The notes below the pieces were generated by a model, which was given only the letters and a program-made list of their open reading frames with translations, was not told the DNA's origin and did not search any database. Of a stretch of 64,000 bases of DNA, positions 9,089 through 17,002 are shown piece by piece (position 1 is the stretch's first letter; each line of letters opens with the position of its first letter). Source of the DNA: Rhodospirillaceae bacterium LM-1 (GTDB taxonomy: Bacteria > Pseudomonadota > Alphaproteobacteria > Rhodospirillales > WMHbin7); NCBI GenBank assembly GCA_902725215.1, contig CACUVI010000025.1, positions 292,326-356,325 of the forward strand, read 5' to 3'. Both the position numbers and the translations under genes were made by a program.

Positions 9089-9904
9089 ATGGCCGAGCAG
9101 GGGAAAGACCTTCTGGTCATCAACAACATCGAAGTCATCTACGACCATGTGATTTTGGTGCTGAAGGGCGTTTCCCTGACGGTCCATGATGGCGCGATCG
9201 TGGCCTTGCTGGGCGCCAATGGGGCCGGAAAAACGACGACCTTGAAGGCGGTGTCGAATTTGCTGCGGGCCGAACGCGGCGAGGTCACCAAGGGTAGCAT
9301 CCTCTATAAGGACAAGCGCATCGATTCCCTGACCCCCAACGATCTGGTCAAGCTGGGCGTGGTGCAGGTGATGGAAGGACGGCACTGTTTCGAACATCTG
9401 ACCGTCGAGGAAAATTTGCTGACCGGCGCCCATACAAGGCGCGACGGGCGGGCCGAGGTGATGAAGGACCTGGAGATGGTCTATCGCTATTTCCCCAGGC
9501 TGAAGGAACGGCGCAAAAGCCAGGCGGGCTACACGTCGGGCGGTGAACAGCAGATGACGGCGATCGGCAGGGCGCTGATGGCCCGGCCCAACATGATCTT
9601 GCTGGACGAACCCTCGATGGGGCTGGCCCCGCAATTGGTCGAGGAGATTTTCGAGATCGTGTCCGAACTCAACAAGAAGGAAAAGGTCAGCTTCCTACTG
9701 GCCGAGCAGAATACGATGGTGGCGCTGAAATACGCCGATTACGGCTATATTTTGGAAAATGGGCGCGTCGTGCTGGATGGCGAGGCCAAATCGCTTCGCG
9801 AGAACGAAGACGTGAAGGAATTCTATCTTGGCCTTTCCACCGCCGGACGCAAGAGTTTCCGCGACACCAAACATTACCGCCGCCGCAAGCGCTGGCTGGC
9901 TTAA
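9089..9904 (+). CDS. Branched-chain-type ABC transporter ATPase (LivF-like)
   Basis: A 271-residue second ATPase subunit with Walker A GANGAGKTT, signature TSGGEQQMTAIGRAL and Walker B ILLDEP. The ATG at 9089 is supported by AAGGAG at 9077-9082 in preference to two upstream in-frame starts. It has a basic C-terminal extension of about 25 residues (ending KHYRRRKRWLA) beyond the usual LivF end. It follows the binding-protein gene and precedes the second ligase-family gene by 9 bp. Confidence 0.9.
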   Translation: MAEQGKDLLVINNIEVIYDHVILVLKGVSLTVHDGAIVALLGANGAGKTTTLKAVSNLLRAERGEVTKGSILYKDKRIDSLTPNDLVKLGVVQVMEGRHCFEHLTVEENLLTGAHTRRDGRAEVMKDLEMVYRYFPRLKERRKSQAGYTSGGEQQMTAIGRALMARPNMILLDEPSMGLAPQLVEEIFEIVSELNKKEKVSFLLAEQNTMVALKYADYGYILENGRVVLDGEAKSLRENEDVKEFYLGLSTAGRKSFRDTKHYRRRKRWLA

Positions 9905-9913
9905 GGAACCCCC

Positions 9914-11146
9914 ATGACCGAATTCTACGACGCCCTGGAAACGCGGGCGACCGAAGTGCGCGAAGCCGACTTCTTCGCCAAGCTGCCCGCCCACCTTCAG
10001 CATGCCAAGGCCAACGCGCCCTATTGGACGAAGGCGCTTGCGGGCGTCGATCCGAAAAGCGTCGTCAGCCGCGAGGCGCTGTCGAAATTGCCGGTGACGC
10101 GCAAGTCGGAACTGATCGATCTGCAACGCGACAACCCGCCCTTCGGCGGTCTGCTGGGCGTTCCGGTTTCTCATCTTGCCCGTCTGTTCGTCTCGCCCGG
10201 CCCGATCAATGATCCCGAAGGACCCGAGCCGGATTTTTGGGGTTCGGCGCGCGGCCTGTTCGCCGCCGGGTTCAGAAAGGGCGATCTGGCGATCAACTGT
10301 TTGGGCCATCACCTAACGCCGGGCGGGCGCATCTTGGAATGCGGCCTGATGGCGCTGGGTTGCCCGGTCATTCCAGGCGGCGTTGGCAATTCGGAACAGC
10401 AGGTGCAGGCCGTCGCCGCCATGAAGCCCACCGGCTATGCCGGAACGCCTTCCTTCCTGCGCATCTTGCTGGACAAGGCGGCCGAGTTGAATCTGGACGT
10501 ATCATCGATCAAGAAGGGATGGGTGTCGGGTGAATATCTGCCGCCAGCCTTAAGGGCCGAATTTGACGCCAAGGGCATCTCGGTGCTGCAAGGATACGCC
10601 TCGGCCGATCTCGGCCTGATCGCCTATGAGACCCCTGCTCGCGAAGGCTTGGTGGTCAACGAGACGCTGCTGGTGGAAATCGTGCGTCCCGGCACGGGCG
10701 ATCCGGTGCCCGAGGGCGAGGTGGGCGAAGTGGTGGTGACCAATCTGTGCGCCACCTATCCTTTGATCCGCTTCGCCACCGGCGATCTGTCGGCGGTGGC
10801 CAGTGGTCCCAGCCAATGCGGGCGCACCAATATGCGCATCAAGGGTTGGATGGGCCGCGCCGATCAGACCACCAAGGTCAAGGGCATGTTCGTTCATCCC
10901 CAGCAGGTTGCCGAATTGGCCAAGCGCCATCCGGAATTGCTGAAGCTGCGCTTGGTGGTTTCGGGCGAGAAGGGCAATGACGTGATGACCTTGAAGGCCG
11001 AAACCGTGGGCGGCGGCGAACTGGCCGCCAAGGTGAAGGACAGCCTGCATTCCGTCTTGAAGCTGAAGGGCGAGGTGGAATTCACAGCGCCCGGAACCCT
11101 GCCCAATGACGGCAAGGTCATCGAGGACGCCCGCAAGTACGATTAG
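9914..11146 (+). CDS. Phenylacetate-CoA ligase-like adenylate-forming protein
   Basis: A 410-residue protein resembling PaaK-type ligases: an N-terminal alpha-helical region, YAGTPSFLRILL, GYASADLG in the place of the adenine-binding motif, RFATGDL for the TGD motif, and a C-terminal subdomain with GWMGRADQTTKVKGMFVHPQQV. The usual Ser/Thr/Gly-rich phosphate loop (SSGTTGKP) is not visible; the corresponding position reads VSPGPINDPEG. It may therefore use ATP differently or have another role. The 9-bp spacing places it in the same transcription unit as the importer. The substrate is unknown. Confidence 0.75.
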   Translation: MTEFYDALETRATEVREADFFAKLPAHLQHAKANAPYWTKALAGVDPKSVVSREALSKLPVTRKSELIDLQRDNPPFGGLLGVPVSHLARLFVSPGPINDPEGPEPDFWGSARGLFAAGFRKGDLAINCLGHHLTPGGRILECGLMALGCPVIPGGVGNSEQQVQAVAAMKPTGYAGTPSFLRILLDKAAELNLDVSSIKKGWVSGEYLPPALRAEFDAKGISVLQGYASADLGLIAYETPAREGLVVNETLLVEIVRPGTGDPVPEGEVGEVVVTNLCATYPLIRFATGDLSAVASGPSQCGRTNMRIKGWMGRADQTTKVKGMFVHPQQVAELAKRHPELLKLRLVVSGEKGNDVMTLKAETVGGGELAAKVKDSLHSVLKLKGEVEFTAPGTLPNDGKVIEDARKYD

Positions 11147-11179
11147 CGGATGGCTCAAAACCTGCTATAAACCCCGGCC

Positions 11180-11821
11180 ATGAGCCAATTCGCAGCCGAA
11201 ACTCTGACTTGTGTGCGTGGCGGGCGTGCTGTCTTTGCGCGCCTGTCCTTTGCGCTCGAATCCGGCCAGGCCTTGTTCTTGCTGGGTCCCAACGGGTCGG
11301 GCAAATCTTCGCTGCTGCGCTTGCTGGCGGGCCTGCTGCGCCCTTGCGCAGGCAAGTTGATCTGGGATGGCCAGCCGGTGCAGGAAGATCCCGAGGCGCA
11401 TGGCGCGCGCCTGCATTATGTGGGGCATCACGACGCCGTGAAGCCGGTGCTGACCGTTTCGGAAACCTTGCACTTCTGGGCTAGGCTGCATGGCGGCGAT
11501 TCCGAGAATCGCGTTTTGCAGGCGATGGAGCGTTTCGCCATAACGAGGCTGGCCGATGTGCCGGGCCGCTTGTTGTCGGCGGGCCAAAAGCGGCGGGTCA
11601 ATCTGGCGCGCCTGATCGCCGCTCCCGCTCCCTTGTGGCTGCTCGATGAACCCAGCGTGGCGCTCGACAAGGCTTCGGTGAAGGCCTTGGAAGATGCCAT
11701 GGCGCAACATCGCGCCGAAGGCGGCATGGTCATCGTGTCCACCCATGCCGATATCGATCTGCCAGACGCGGCCATTCTGCGGCTCGACGACTTCGCGGCT
11801 CCCAGTCAGGAGGCGGCATGA
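11180..11821 (+). CDS. ccmA: Haem exporter ATPase CcmA
   Basis: A 213-residue ATPase that works with CcmB and CcmC to release haem-loaded CcmE during cytochrome c maturation (System I). Walker A GPNGSGKSS, signature LSAGQKRRVNLARL and Walker B LWLLDEP are all present. The stop codon overlaps the ccmB start (ATGA). It is the first gene of a contiguous ccm operon. Confidence 0.95.
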   Translation: MSQFAAETLTCVRGGRAVFARLSFALESGQALFLLGPNGSGKSSLLRLLAGLLRPCAGKLIWDGQPVQEDPEAHGARLHYVGHHDAVKPVLTVSETLHFWARLHGGDSENRVLQAMERFAITRLADVPGRLLSAGQKRRVNLARLIAAPAPLWLLDEPSVALDKASVKALEDAMAQHRAEGGMVIVSTHADIDLPDAAILRLDDFAAPSQEAA

Positions 11822-12483
11822 TCCAATATTGGGAGCTTCTGAAACGTGAATTGCGCCTAGCCCTGCGTCAAGGCTCGGACAGTATGATGGTGGTCGGCTT
11901 TTTCGTGCTGGCGGTCATTTTGTTTCCCTTCGGCATCGGCCCGGAACCCGGCGTTCTGGCCCGCGTGGCCCCCGGTCTGGTTTGGGTGAACGCGCTTTTG
12001 GCCGCCATGCTGTCGCTCGACCGGCTATATCAGGGCGATTACGAGGATGGCTCGTTGGAATTGCTGATCCTCACACCTGCCCCCCTGGAAGTTTTAGTGG
12101 CGGCCAAGGTGACGGCCCATTGGCTGACCACCGGCCTGCCTTTGATGGCGGCGGCTCCCCTGCTGGCCATCTTTCTGAACCTGTCGGCCTATGATCTGGG
12201 CGTTCTGCTGCTGACCCTGGCGGTGGGCACGCCCACCCTTAGCCTGATCGGCTCGGTGGGGGCTGCCCTGGTGTTGGGGGCCAGACGCGGCGGCGTCTTG
12301 ATTTCATTGCTTGTTTTGCCCTTGTTCATTCCCGTGCTGATCTTTGCCGTGGGCGCGGTGGATGCCGCCCAGCACGCCTTCCCCTGGACAGGGCAATTGG
12401 CCATTCTGGGGGCCATTTTGCTGGGCGCAGTGCCATTGGGCCTGTATGCCAGCGCCGCCGCCCTGAGGCAGGCAGCCGAATAG
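11818..12483 (+). CDS. ccmB: Haem exporter permease CcmB
   Basis: A 221-residue inner-membrane protein with about six hydrophobic segments and the family N-terminal pattern (LLKRELRLALRQGSD). It forms the membrane part of the CcmAB complex. It overlaps ccmA by 4 bp and is 49 bp upstream of ccmC. Confidence 0.93.
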   Translation: MIQYWELLKRELRLALRQGSDSMMVVGFFVLAVILFPFGIGPEPGVLARVAPGLVWVNALLAAMLSLDRLYQGDYEDGSLELLILTPAPLEVLVAAKVTAHWLTTGLPLMAAAPLLAIFLNLSAYDLGVLLLTLAVGTPTLSLIGSVGAALVLGARRGGVLISLLVLPLFIPVLIFAVGAVDAAQHAFPWTGQLAILGAILLGAVPLGLYASAAALRQAAE

Positions 12484-12532
12484 GGGCCGGATTCTTCTGG
12501 AAAAGCCGGTTTTGACTCGTTAAAACTCCCCC

Positions 12533-13258
12533 ATGTTCGGATTGCAAAACCCAACCAAATTCCTGAAATTCGCCAAGCTGACCGGTCCATGGTTCGCCTT
12601 GGCCTCGGCGCTGCTGATCGGCTCGGGCCTGTGGTTCGGGCTGTTTTCCTCGCCCGCCGATTATCAGCAGGGCGAAACGGTGCGCATTATGTATGTCCAT
12701 GTGCCGTCGGCCTGGATGGGCATGTTCGCCTATTCGGTGATGGCGGTGGCCAGCGCCATAGCGCTGGTCTGGAAGCATCCGGTGGCCGACCATATCGCCA
12801 AAGGGTCCGCCCCGCTGGGTGCTGGCTTTACCCTGATCTGTCTGGTGACGGGGGCCATGTGGGGCAAGCCCATGTGGGGGACTTGGTGGGTGTGGGATGC
12901 GCGTCTGACCTCGATGCTGATCCTGTTTTTCCTGTATCTGGGCTATATGGCGCTGGCGGGGGCCTTCGACAATGCCGAGCGCGGCGCCAAGGCGGCGGCC
13001 ATCCTGGCCGTGGTGGGCTGGGTCAATGTGCCGATCATCAAATTTTCGGTCGATTGGTGGAACACGCTGCATCAGCCCGCCAGCGTGACCAAAGCGGGCA
13101 TGCCCTCGGTCGATCCCTCGATGTTGCTTCCCCTCTTGCTGATGGGGGTGGGCTTCACCACCTTCTACGCCACGCTGCTGTTGTGGCGCGTGCGCTCGGA
13201 AATCTTGCAAACGCGCATCCGCAACATAAGGCTGGCCCAGATTCACGGCGAAGGTTAG
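12533..13258 (+). CDS. ccmC: Haem-handling membrane protein CcmC
   Basis: A 241-residue inner-membrane protein with the tryptophan-rich haem-binding motif WGTWWVWDARLTS and the expected six membrane segments. It loads haem onto CcmE. Conserved periplasmic histidines occur before and after the WWD region (YVHVPSAW and NTLHQPAS). Confidence 0.95.
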   Translation: MFGLQNPTKFLKFAKLTGPWFALASALLIGSGLWFGLFSSPADYQQGETVRIMYVHVPSAWMGMFAYSVMAVASAIALVWKHPVADHIAKGSAPLGAGFTLICLVTGAMWGKPMWGTWWVWDARLTSMLILFFLYLGYMALAGAFDNAERGAKAAAILAVVGWVNVPIIKFSVDWWNTLHQPASVTKAGMPSVDPSMLLPLLLMGVGFTTFYATLLLWRVRSEILQTRIRNIRLAQIHGEG

Positions 13259-13263
13259 GCAGT

Positions 13264-13440
13264 ATGAGCGATTTCTTTTCGATGGGCGGCTATGCGGGCT
13301 ATGTCTGGCCGTCCTACGGGCTGGCTTTTCTGGTCATGCTGGGCCTGTTTATTGACAGTTTCCTGCGTCTTAGAAAGTCTGAGGCCGAGTTCGAGACGCT
13401 GGACGCCAGCCGCAAAGCCGCCAAGGAAAAGCGGTCATGA
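13264..13440 (+). CDS. ccmD: Haem exporter accessory protein CcmD
   Basis: A 58-residue protein with one transmembrane helix (about residues 13-32) preceded by the family pattern GGYAGYVWPSYG and followed by a charged cytoplasmic tail. CcmD is needed for release of holo-CcmE from CcmABC. It starts 5 bp after ccmC and overlaps ccmE by 4 bp. Confidence 0.9.
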   Translation: MSDFFSMGGYAGYVWPSYGLAFLVMLGLFIDSFLRLRKSEAEFETLDASRKAAKEKRS

Positions 13441-13898
13441 CGCCCCGCAAGAAACGCCGCTTAATGTTGCTTCTGGCGGGCCTTGCCTTTCTGGGGGGTG
13501 CTGCCGCCCTGGTGCTGACTGCTTTCCAGGACAATATCGTTTTCTTTTACAGCCCGACGGATTTGGCGACCAAGGAAGTGCGCGCCGATCAGCGCCTGCG
13601 AATCGGCGGCTTGGTGCTGGAAGGCAGTGTGATCAAGGACGGCAAGACGGTGCGCTTCAAGGTGACCGACCTGACCAAGTCGGTCGATGTCGTCTTTACC
13701 GGCATTCTGCCCGATCTGTTTCGCGAGGGCCAAGGCGTGGTGGCCGAGGGCCGTTTCGCCAATGGTCTGTTCACCGCCAGCGACGTGCTGGCCAAGCATG
13801 ACGAGAAATATATGCCGCCCGAAGTGGCCGATGCGCTGAAAAAGTCCGGGCAGTGGCAGGGCCAGGAGACGGCGAAGCCGCAGGGGCAGATGAAGTGA
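13437..13898 (+). CDS. ccmE: Periplasmic haem chaperone CcmE
   Basis: A 153-residue protein with an N-terminal membrane anchor and the OB-fold haem chaperone domain. The covalent haem-binding histidine lies in LAKHDEKYMPPEV, and FFYSPTDL and FTGILPDLFREGQG are family hallmarks. It carries haem from CcmC to CcmF. Confidence 0.95.
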   Translation: MTPRKKRRLMLLLAGLAFLGGAAALVLTAFQDNIVFFYSPTDLATKEVRADQRLRIGGLVLEGSVIKDGKTVRFKVTDLTKSVDVVFTGILPDLFREGQGVVAEGRFANGLFTASDVLAKHDEKYMPPEVADALKKSGQWQGQETAKPQGQMK

Positions 13899-13920
13899 GG
13901 ATGCGGATGCACCCAAAGAT

Positions 13921-14012
13921 CGTCATGCCCGGCCTTGTGCCGGGCATCCACGGACTTTCCGGAACCCGCCAACCGATAGACGTAGATGGCCGGGTCAAGC
14001 CCGGCCATGACG
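13921..14012. repeat. REP-like palindromic element, copy 1
   Basis: Two hairpins in inverted orientation: GCCCGGC/GCCGGGC near 13927-13945 and ATGGCCGGG/CCCGGCCAT near 13986-14008, with outer ends CGTCATG and CATGACG. It interrupts the ccm operon between ccmE and ccmF and matches the element at 52714-52806. Short open frames reading MAGLDPAI here are artefacts of the repeat. Confidence 0.85.
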
Positions 14013-14040
14013 TGGGTAAAACGGGAAGGGGCGGCAACAA

Positions 14041-16008
14041 ATGATCGCCGAGGCCGGTCACTTCGCCCTGGCGCTTGCCTTGTTCGTGGCCTTGGCCCAG
14101 GGCGTTCTGGGGCTGTACGGCGCCCAGCGCGGCGACAAGGCGATCATGGGGGCGGCCAGCGGTGCGGGCGTCGCCCTGATGCTGCTGACCTGCTTGGCCT
14201 TGGCGTCGCTGACCTATTCCTATGTGATCTCCGATTTTTCGCTGGTCAATGTGGCGACCAATTCGCATTCGGCCAAGCCGATGCTTTATAAAATTTCGGG
14301 CGTGTGGGGCAATCACGAAGGCTCGCTGATGTTGTGGGTGACCATTTTGGCCGTGTTCGGCGCAGCCGTGGTGCTGTCGGGGCGCAATCTGCCGCCGCAT
14401 CTGAAGGCGCGCGTCATCGGCGTTCAGGGTCTGGTGGCGCTGTCTTTTCTGGCCTTCATTCTGTTCACCTCGAATCCTTTCGAGCGATTGGCTCGCCCGC
14501 CCCTGGATGGCAACGGCCTTAATCCGCTGCTGCAAGATCCCGGTCTGGCCTTTCATCCGCCCTTCCTCTATCTGGGCTATGTCGGTTTTTCGATCGCCTT
14601 TTCCTTTGCCATCGCCGCCCTGATCGAAGGGCGCGTCGATGCCGCATGGGCGCGCTGGGTGCGCCCCTGGACGCTGGCCGCCTGGGTGTTCCTGACATTG
14701 GGCATCGGGCTTGGCAGCTGGTGGGCCTATTACGAATTGGGTTGGGGCGGCTGGTGGTATTGGGACCCGGTCGAGAACGCCTCCTTCATGCCCTGGCTGG
14801 CGGGAACGGCGCTTTTGCATTCGGCGATCGTGGTCGAAAAGCGCGACGCGCTCAAAAGCTGGACCATCTTGCTGGCCATTCTCACTTTCTCGCTGTCGCT
14901 GCTGGGCACCTTCCTGGTTCGCTCGGGCGTCATCACCTCGGTCCATTCCTTTGCTTCCGATCCCGGGCGCGGTCTGTTCATCCTGGCCATGCTGACGGCG
15001 GTGGCGGGCGGCTCCTTGATGCTGTACGCCATCCGCGCTCCTTCCTTGAAGGCGGGCGGCTTGTTCGCCCCCGTCTCGCGCGAGGGCGGCTTGATGTTCA
15101 ACAATCTGATCATGAGCACGGCGGCCGGATCGGTGCTGCTGGGCACGCTTTATCCCTTGTTCGTCGATGCGCTGGGAGGCGGCAAAGTGTCGGTGGGGCC
15201 GCCCTTCTTCAATTCGGTCTTCATTCCCCTGATGATTCCCATGATCGCCGCCATGGCGGTTGGCCCCATGCTGACCTGGAAGCGTGGCGATCTTGTGGGC
15301 GTGCTGTTGCGCCTGAAATTCGTGCTGGCGGCGTCGCTGGTTTTTGCGGGTCTGGTCTGGATTTCGACCGGCGGCAGGATCGGCGATTTGGCCGCCATCG
15401 GCGGCATGGCGCTGGCCGCTTGGCTGTTCTTTGGCAGTCTGTGGGAGTTGGGCGAGCGCGCCCTTTTGTTCAAAGCGCCCTGGGCCGAGGCAAGCAAGCG
15501 CTTGCGCCAGATTCCGCTGGCCGCCTGGGGCATGACGGTGGCGCATGCTGGTGTGGCTCTGGTGATCGTGGGCATCGTCGGTTCGTCCACCTGGATGGAA
15601 GAGCATATCCAGAACATGAAAATCGGCGAGACGGTCAGGCTGCGCGATGCCGACGTCAAACTCGATTCCGCCCAGGAAGTGCCGGGGCCGAACTATAATG
15701 CGCTTCAGGGCAACTTCGTCTTTAGCCGCGACGGCAAGGAATTCCTGCGGCTGTCGCCCGAGCGCCGCCAATATCGCATGCCGCCCAGGCCGACCACGGA
15801 AACCGCCATCCAGTCCACCTTCCTGGGCGACTATTACACCGTGATCAGCGATCCGGCGCCCGGCGGCGGCTATGTCACCCGTTTCTATTGGCAGCCGATG
15901 ATTCCCTGGCTGTGGACGGGCATTTTGGTCATGACGCTGGGCGGATTGATTTCGCTGTTCGACCGCCGCCACCGCGTCGGCGTCCCTCAAGGAAAGCGCC
16001 GCCCATGA
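14041..16008 (+). CDS. ccmF: Haem lyase subunit CcmF
   Basis: A 655-residue multi-pass inner-membrane protein with the WWD haem motif GGWWYWDPVENASFMPWL and many hydrophobic segments. With CcmH and CcmI it attaches haem to apocytochrome cysteines. GGAAGGGG precedes the ATG. The end overlaps ccmG (ATGA). The REP-like element upstream makes a 142-bp gap that is unusual within this otherwise overlapping operon. Confidence 0.96.
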   Translation: MIAEAGHFALALALFVALAQGVLGLYGAQRGDKAIMGAASGAGVALMLLTCLALASLTYSYVISDFSLVNVATNSHSAKPMLYKISGVWGNHEGSLMLWVTILAVFGAAVVLSGRNLPPHLKARVIGVQGLVALSFLAFILFTSNPFERLARPPLDGNGLNPLLQDPGLAFHPPFLYLGYVGFSIAFSFAIAALIEGRVDAAWARWVRPWTLAAWVFLTLGIGLGSWWAYYELGWGGWWYWDPVENASFMPWLAGTALLHSAIVVEKRDALKSWTILLAILTFSLSLLGTFLVRSGVITSVHSFASDPGRGLFILAMLTAVAGGSLMLYAIRAPSLKAGGLFAPVSREGGLMFNNLIMSTAAGSVLLGTLYPLFVDALGGGKVSVGPPFFNSVFIPLMIPMIAAMAVGPMLTWKRGDLVGVLLRLKFVLAASLVFAGLVWISTGGRIGDLAAIGGMALAAWLFFGSLWELGERALLFKAPWAEASKRLRQIPLAAWGMTVAHAGVALVIVGIVGSSTWMEEHIQNMKIGETVRLRDADVKLDSAQEVPGPNYNALQGNFVFSRDGKEFLRLSPERRQYRMPPRPTTETAIQSTFLGDYYTVISDPAPGGGYVTRFYWQPMIPWLWTGILVMTLGGLISLFDRRHRVGVPQGKRRP

Positions 16009-16544
16009 AAAGCCGTCTTGCCTATCTGCTGCCGGTTCTGATTTTCGTTGGGCTGTTGGGCTTCTTCTTCAAGGGCCTGTTTCTCGATCCCAAGGCCATT
16101 CCGTCGGTGCTGATCGACAAGCCGGTGCCCAACATCGATCTGGCCGCCCTGCCGGGGCGCGGCGATACGGGCCTGAAGTCCGAGCATTTGAAGGGCCAGG
16201 TGTCGTTGGTCAATATTTTCGGCTCGTGGTGCGTGGCCTGCGTGGCCGAACATCCCTACCTGATGAAGATCAAAGCCGAAGGAAGCGTGCCCATCATGGG
16301 CATCGACTGGCGCGACGATCCCAAAGCGGGCATGGCATGGCTGCAAAAGCATGGCGATCCTTACGAGCGCGTGGGCGCCGATCCGGCGCCCGGCCATGCG
16401 TCGGTCGACTTCGGCGTGACGGGCGCTCCGGAAAGTTTCGTCGTGGATAGGGACGGGCGCATTCGCTACAAGCATGTCGGCATCATCGATGACCGGGTGT
16501 GGAAACAGACCTTGCTGCCCATCATCAAGGAGCTTCAGAAATGA
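16005..16544 (+). CDS. ccmG: Thiol-disulfide oxidoreductase CcmG/DsbE
   Basis: A 179-residue membrane-anchored thioredoxin-fold protein with one N-terminal helix (about residues 6-26) and the active-site motif WCVAC. GVTGAPESFVVD is the cis-proline loop of the family. It reduces the apocytochrome or CcmH disulfide before haem attachment. It overlaps both neighbours by 4 bp. Confidence 0.95.
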   Translation: MKSRLAYLLPVLIFVGLLGFFFKGLFLDPKAIPSVLIDKPVPNIDLAALPGRGDTGLKSEHLKGQVSLVNIFGSWCVACVAEHPYLMKIKAEGSVPIMGIDWRDDPKAGMAWLQKHGDPYERVGADPAPGHASVDFGVTGAPESFVVDRDGRIRYKHVGIIDDRVWKQTLLPIIKELQK

Positions 16545-17002
16545 AGCGCTTGATGCTCGCCCTGATGGCGCTGGCGATTTGCTCTCCGGCGCTGGCCGTC
16601 GATCCTGGGGAAATGCTCAAAGACCCCGCCTTGGAGGCGCGCGCCCGCGACGTGGGGGCCGAACTGCGCTGCGTGGTTTGCCAGAACCAGTCGATCGACG
16701 ATTCCGATGCCGACCTCGCCAAGGATTTGCGCCAAATCGTGCGCGAGCGCATCACGGCGGGCGATTCCAATGATCAGGTCAAACAATATCTGGTCGATCG
16801 CTATGGCGATTATGTGCTTTTAAGGCCGCCCTTCAACGCCAAGACGGTGCTTTTGTGGCTGGGGCCGCTGGGCTTCGCCATCGCCGCCTTCTTTATCGGG
16901 CGGGCCTATTACCGTCGCCAAAAGCAAGAAGCCGTCGCGCTGTCTCCCCTCAGCGCGCAAGAGAGTGCCGAGATCGACCGCCTGATGAAGGACCGCAATT
17001 GA
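16541..17002 (+). CDS. ccmH: Cytochrome c maturation protein CcmH (CcmL-type)
   Basis: A 153-residue protein with a signal peptide, the redox motif RCVVCQNQSI and a C-terminal membrane helix (about residues 104-124). It holds apocytochrome c in reduced form with CcmG. The ATG at 16541 overlaps the ccmG stop, and its TGA shares a base with the ccmI ATG (TGATG). Confidence 0.95.
   Translation: MKRLMLALMALAICSPALAVDPGEMLKDPALEARARDVGAELRCVVCQNQSIDDSDADLAKDLRQIVRERITAGDSNDQVKQYLVDRYGDYVLLRPPFNAKTVLLWLGPLGFAIAAFFIGRAYYRRQKQEAVALSPLSAQESAEIDRLMKDRN

Noticed and set aside
13853-14044. Small open frame containing MPGLVPGIHGL and reading into the REP-like element
   Set aside because: The peptide arises from the repeat itself, a known source of spurious small ORFs.
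13771-15990. Long minus-strand open frame opposite ccmF
   Set aside because: ccmF is certain on the plus strand; the antisense translation is low-complexity Gln/Arg/His/Gly sequence without domains.
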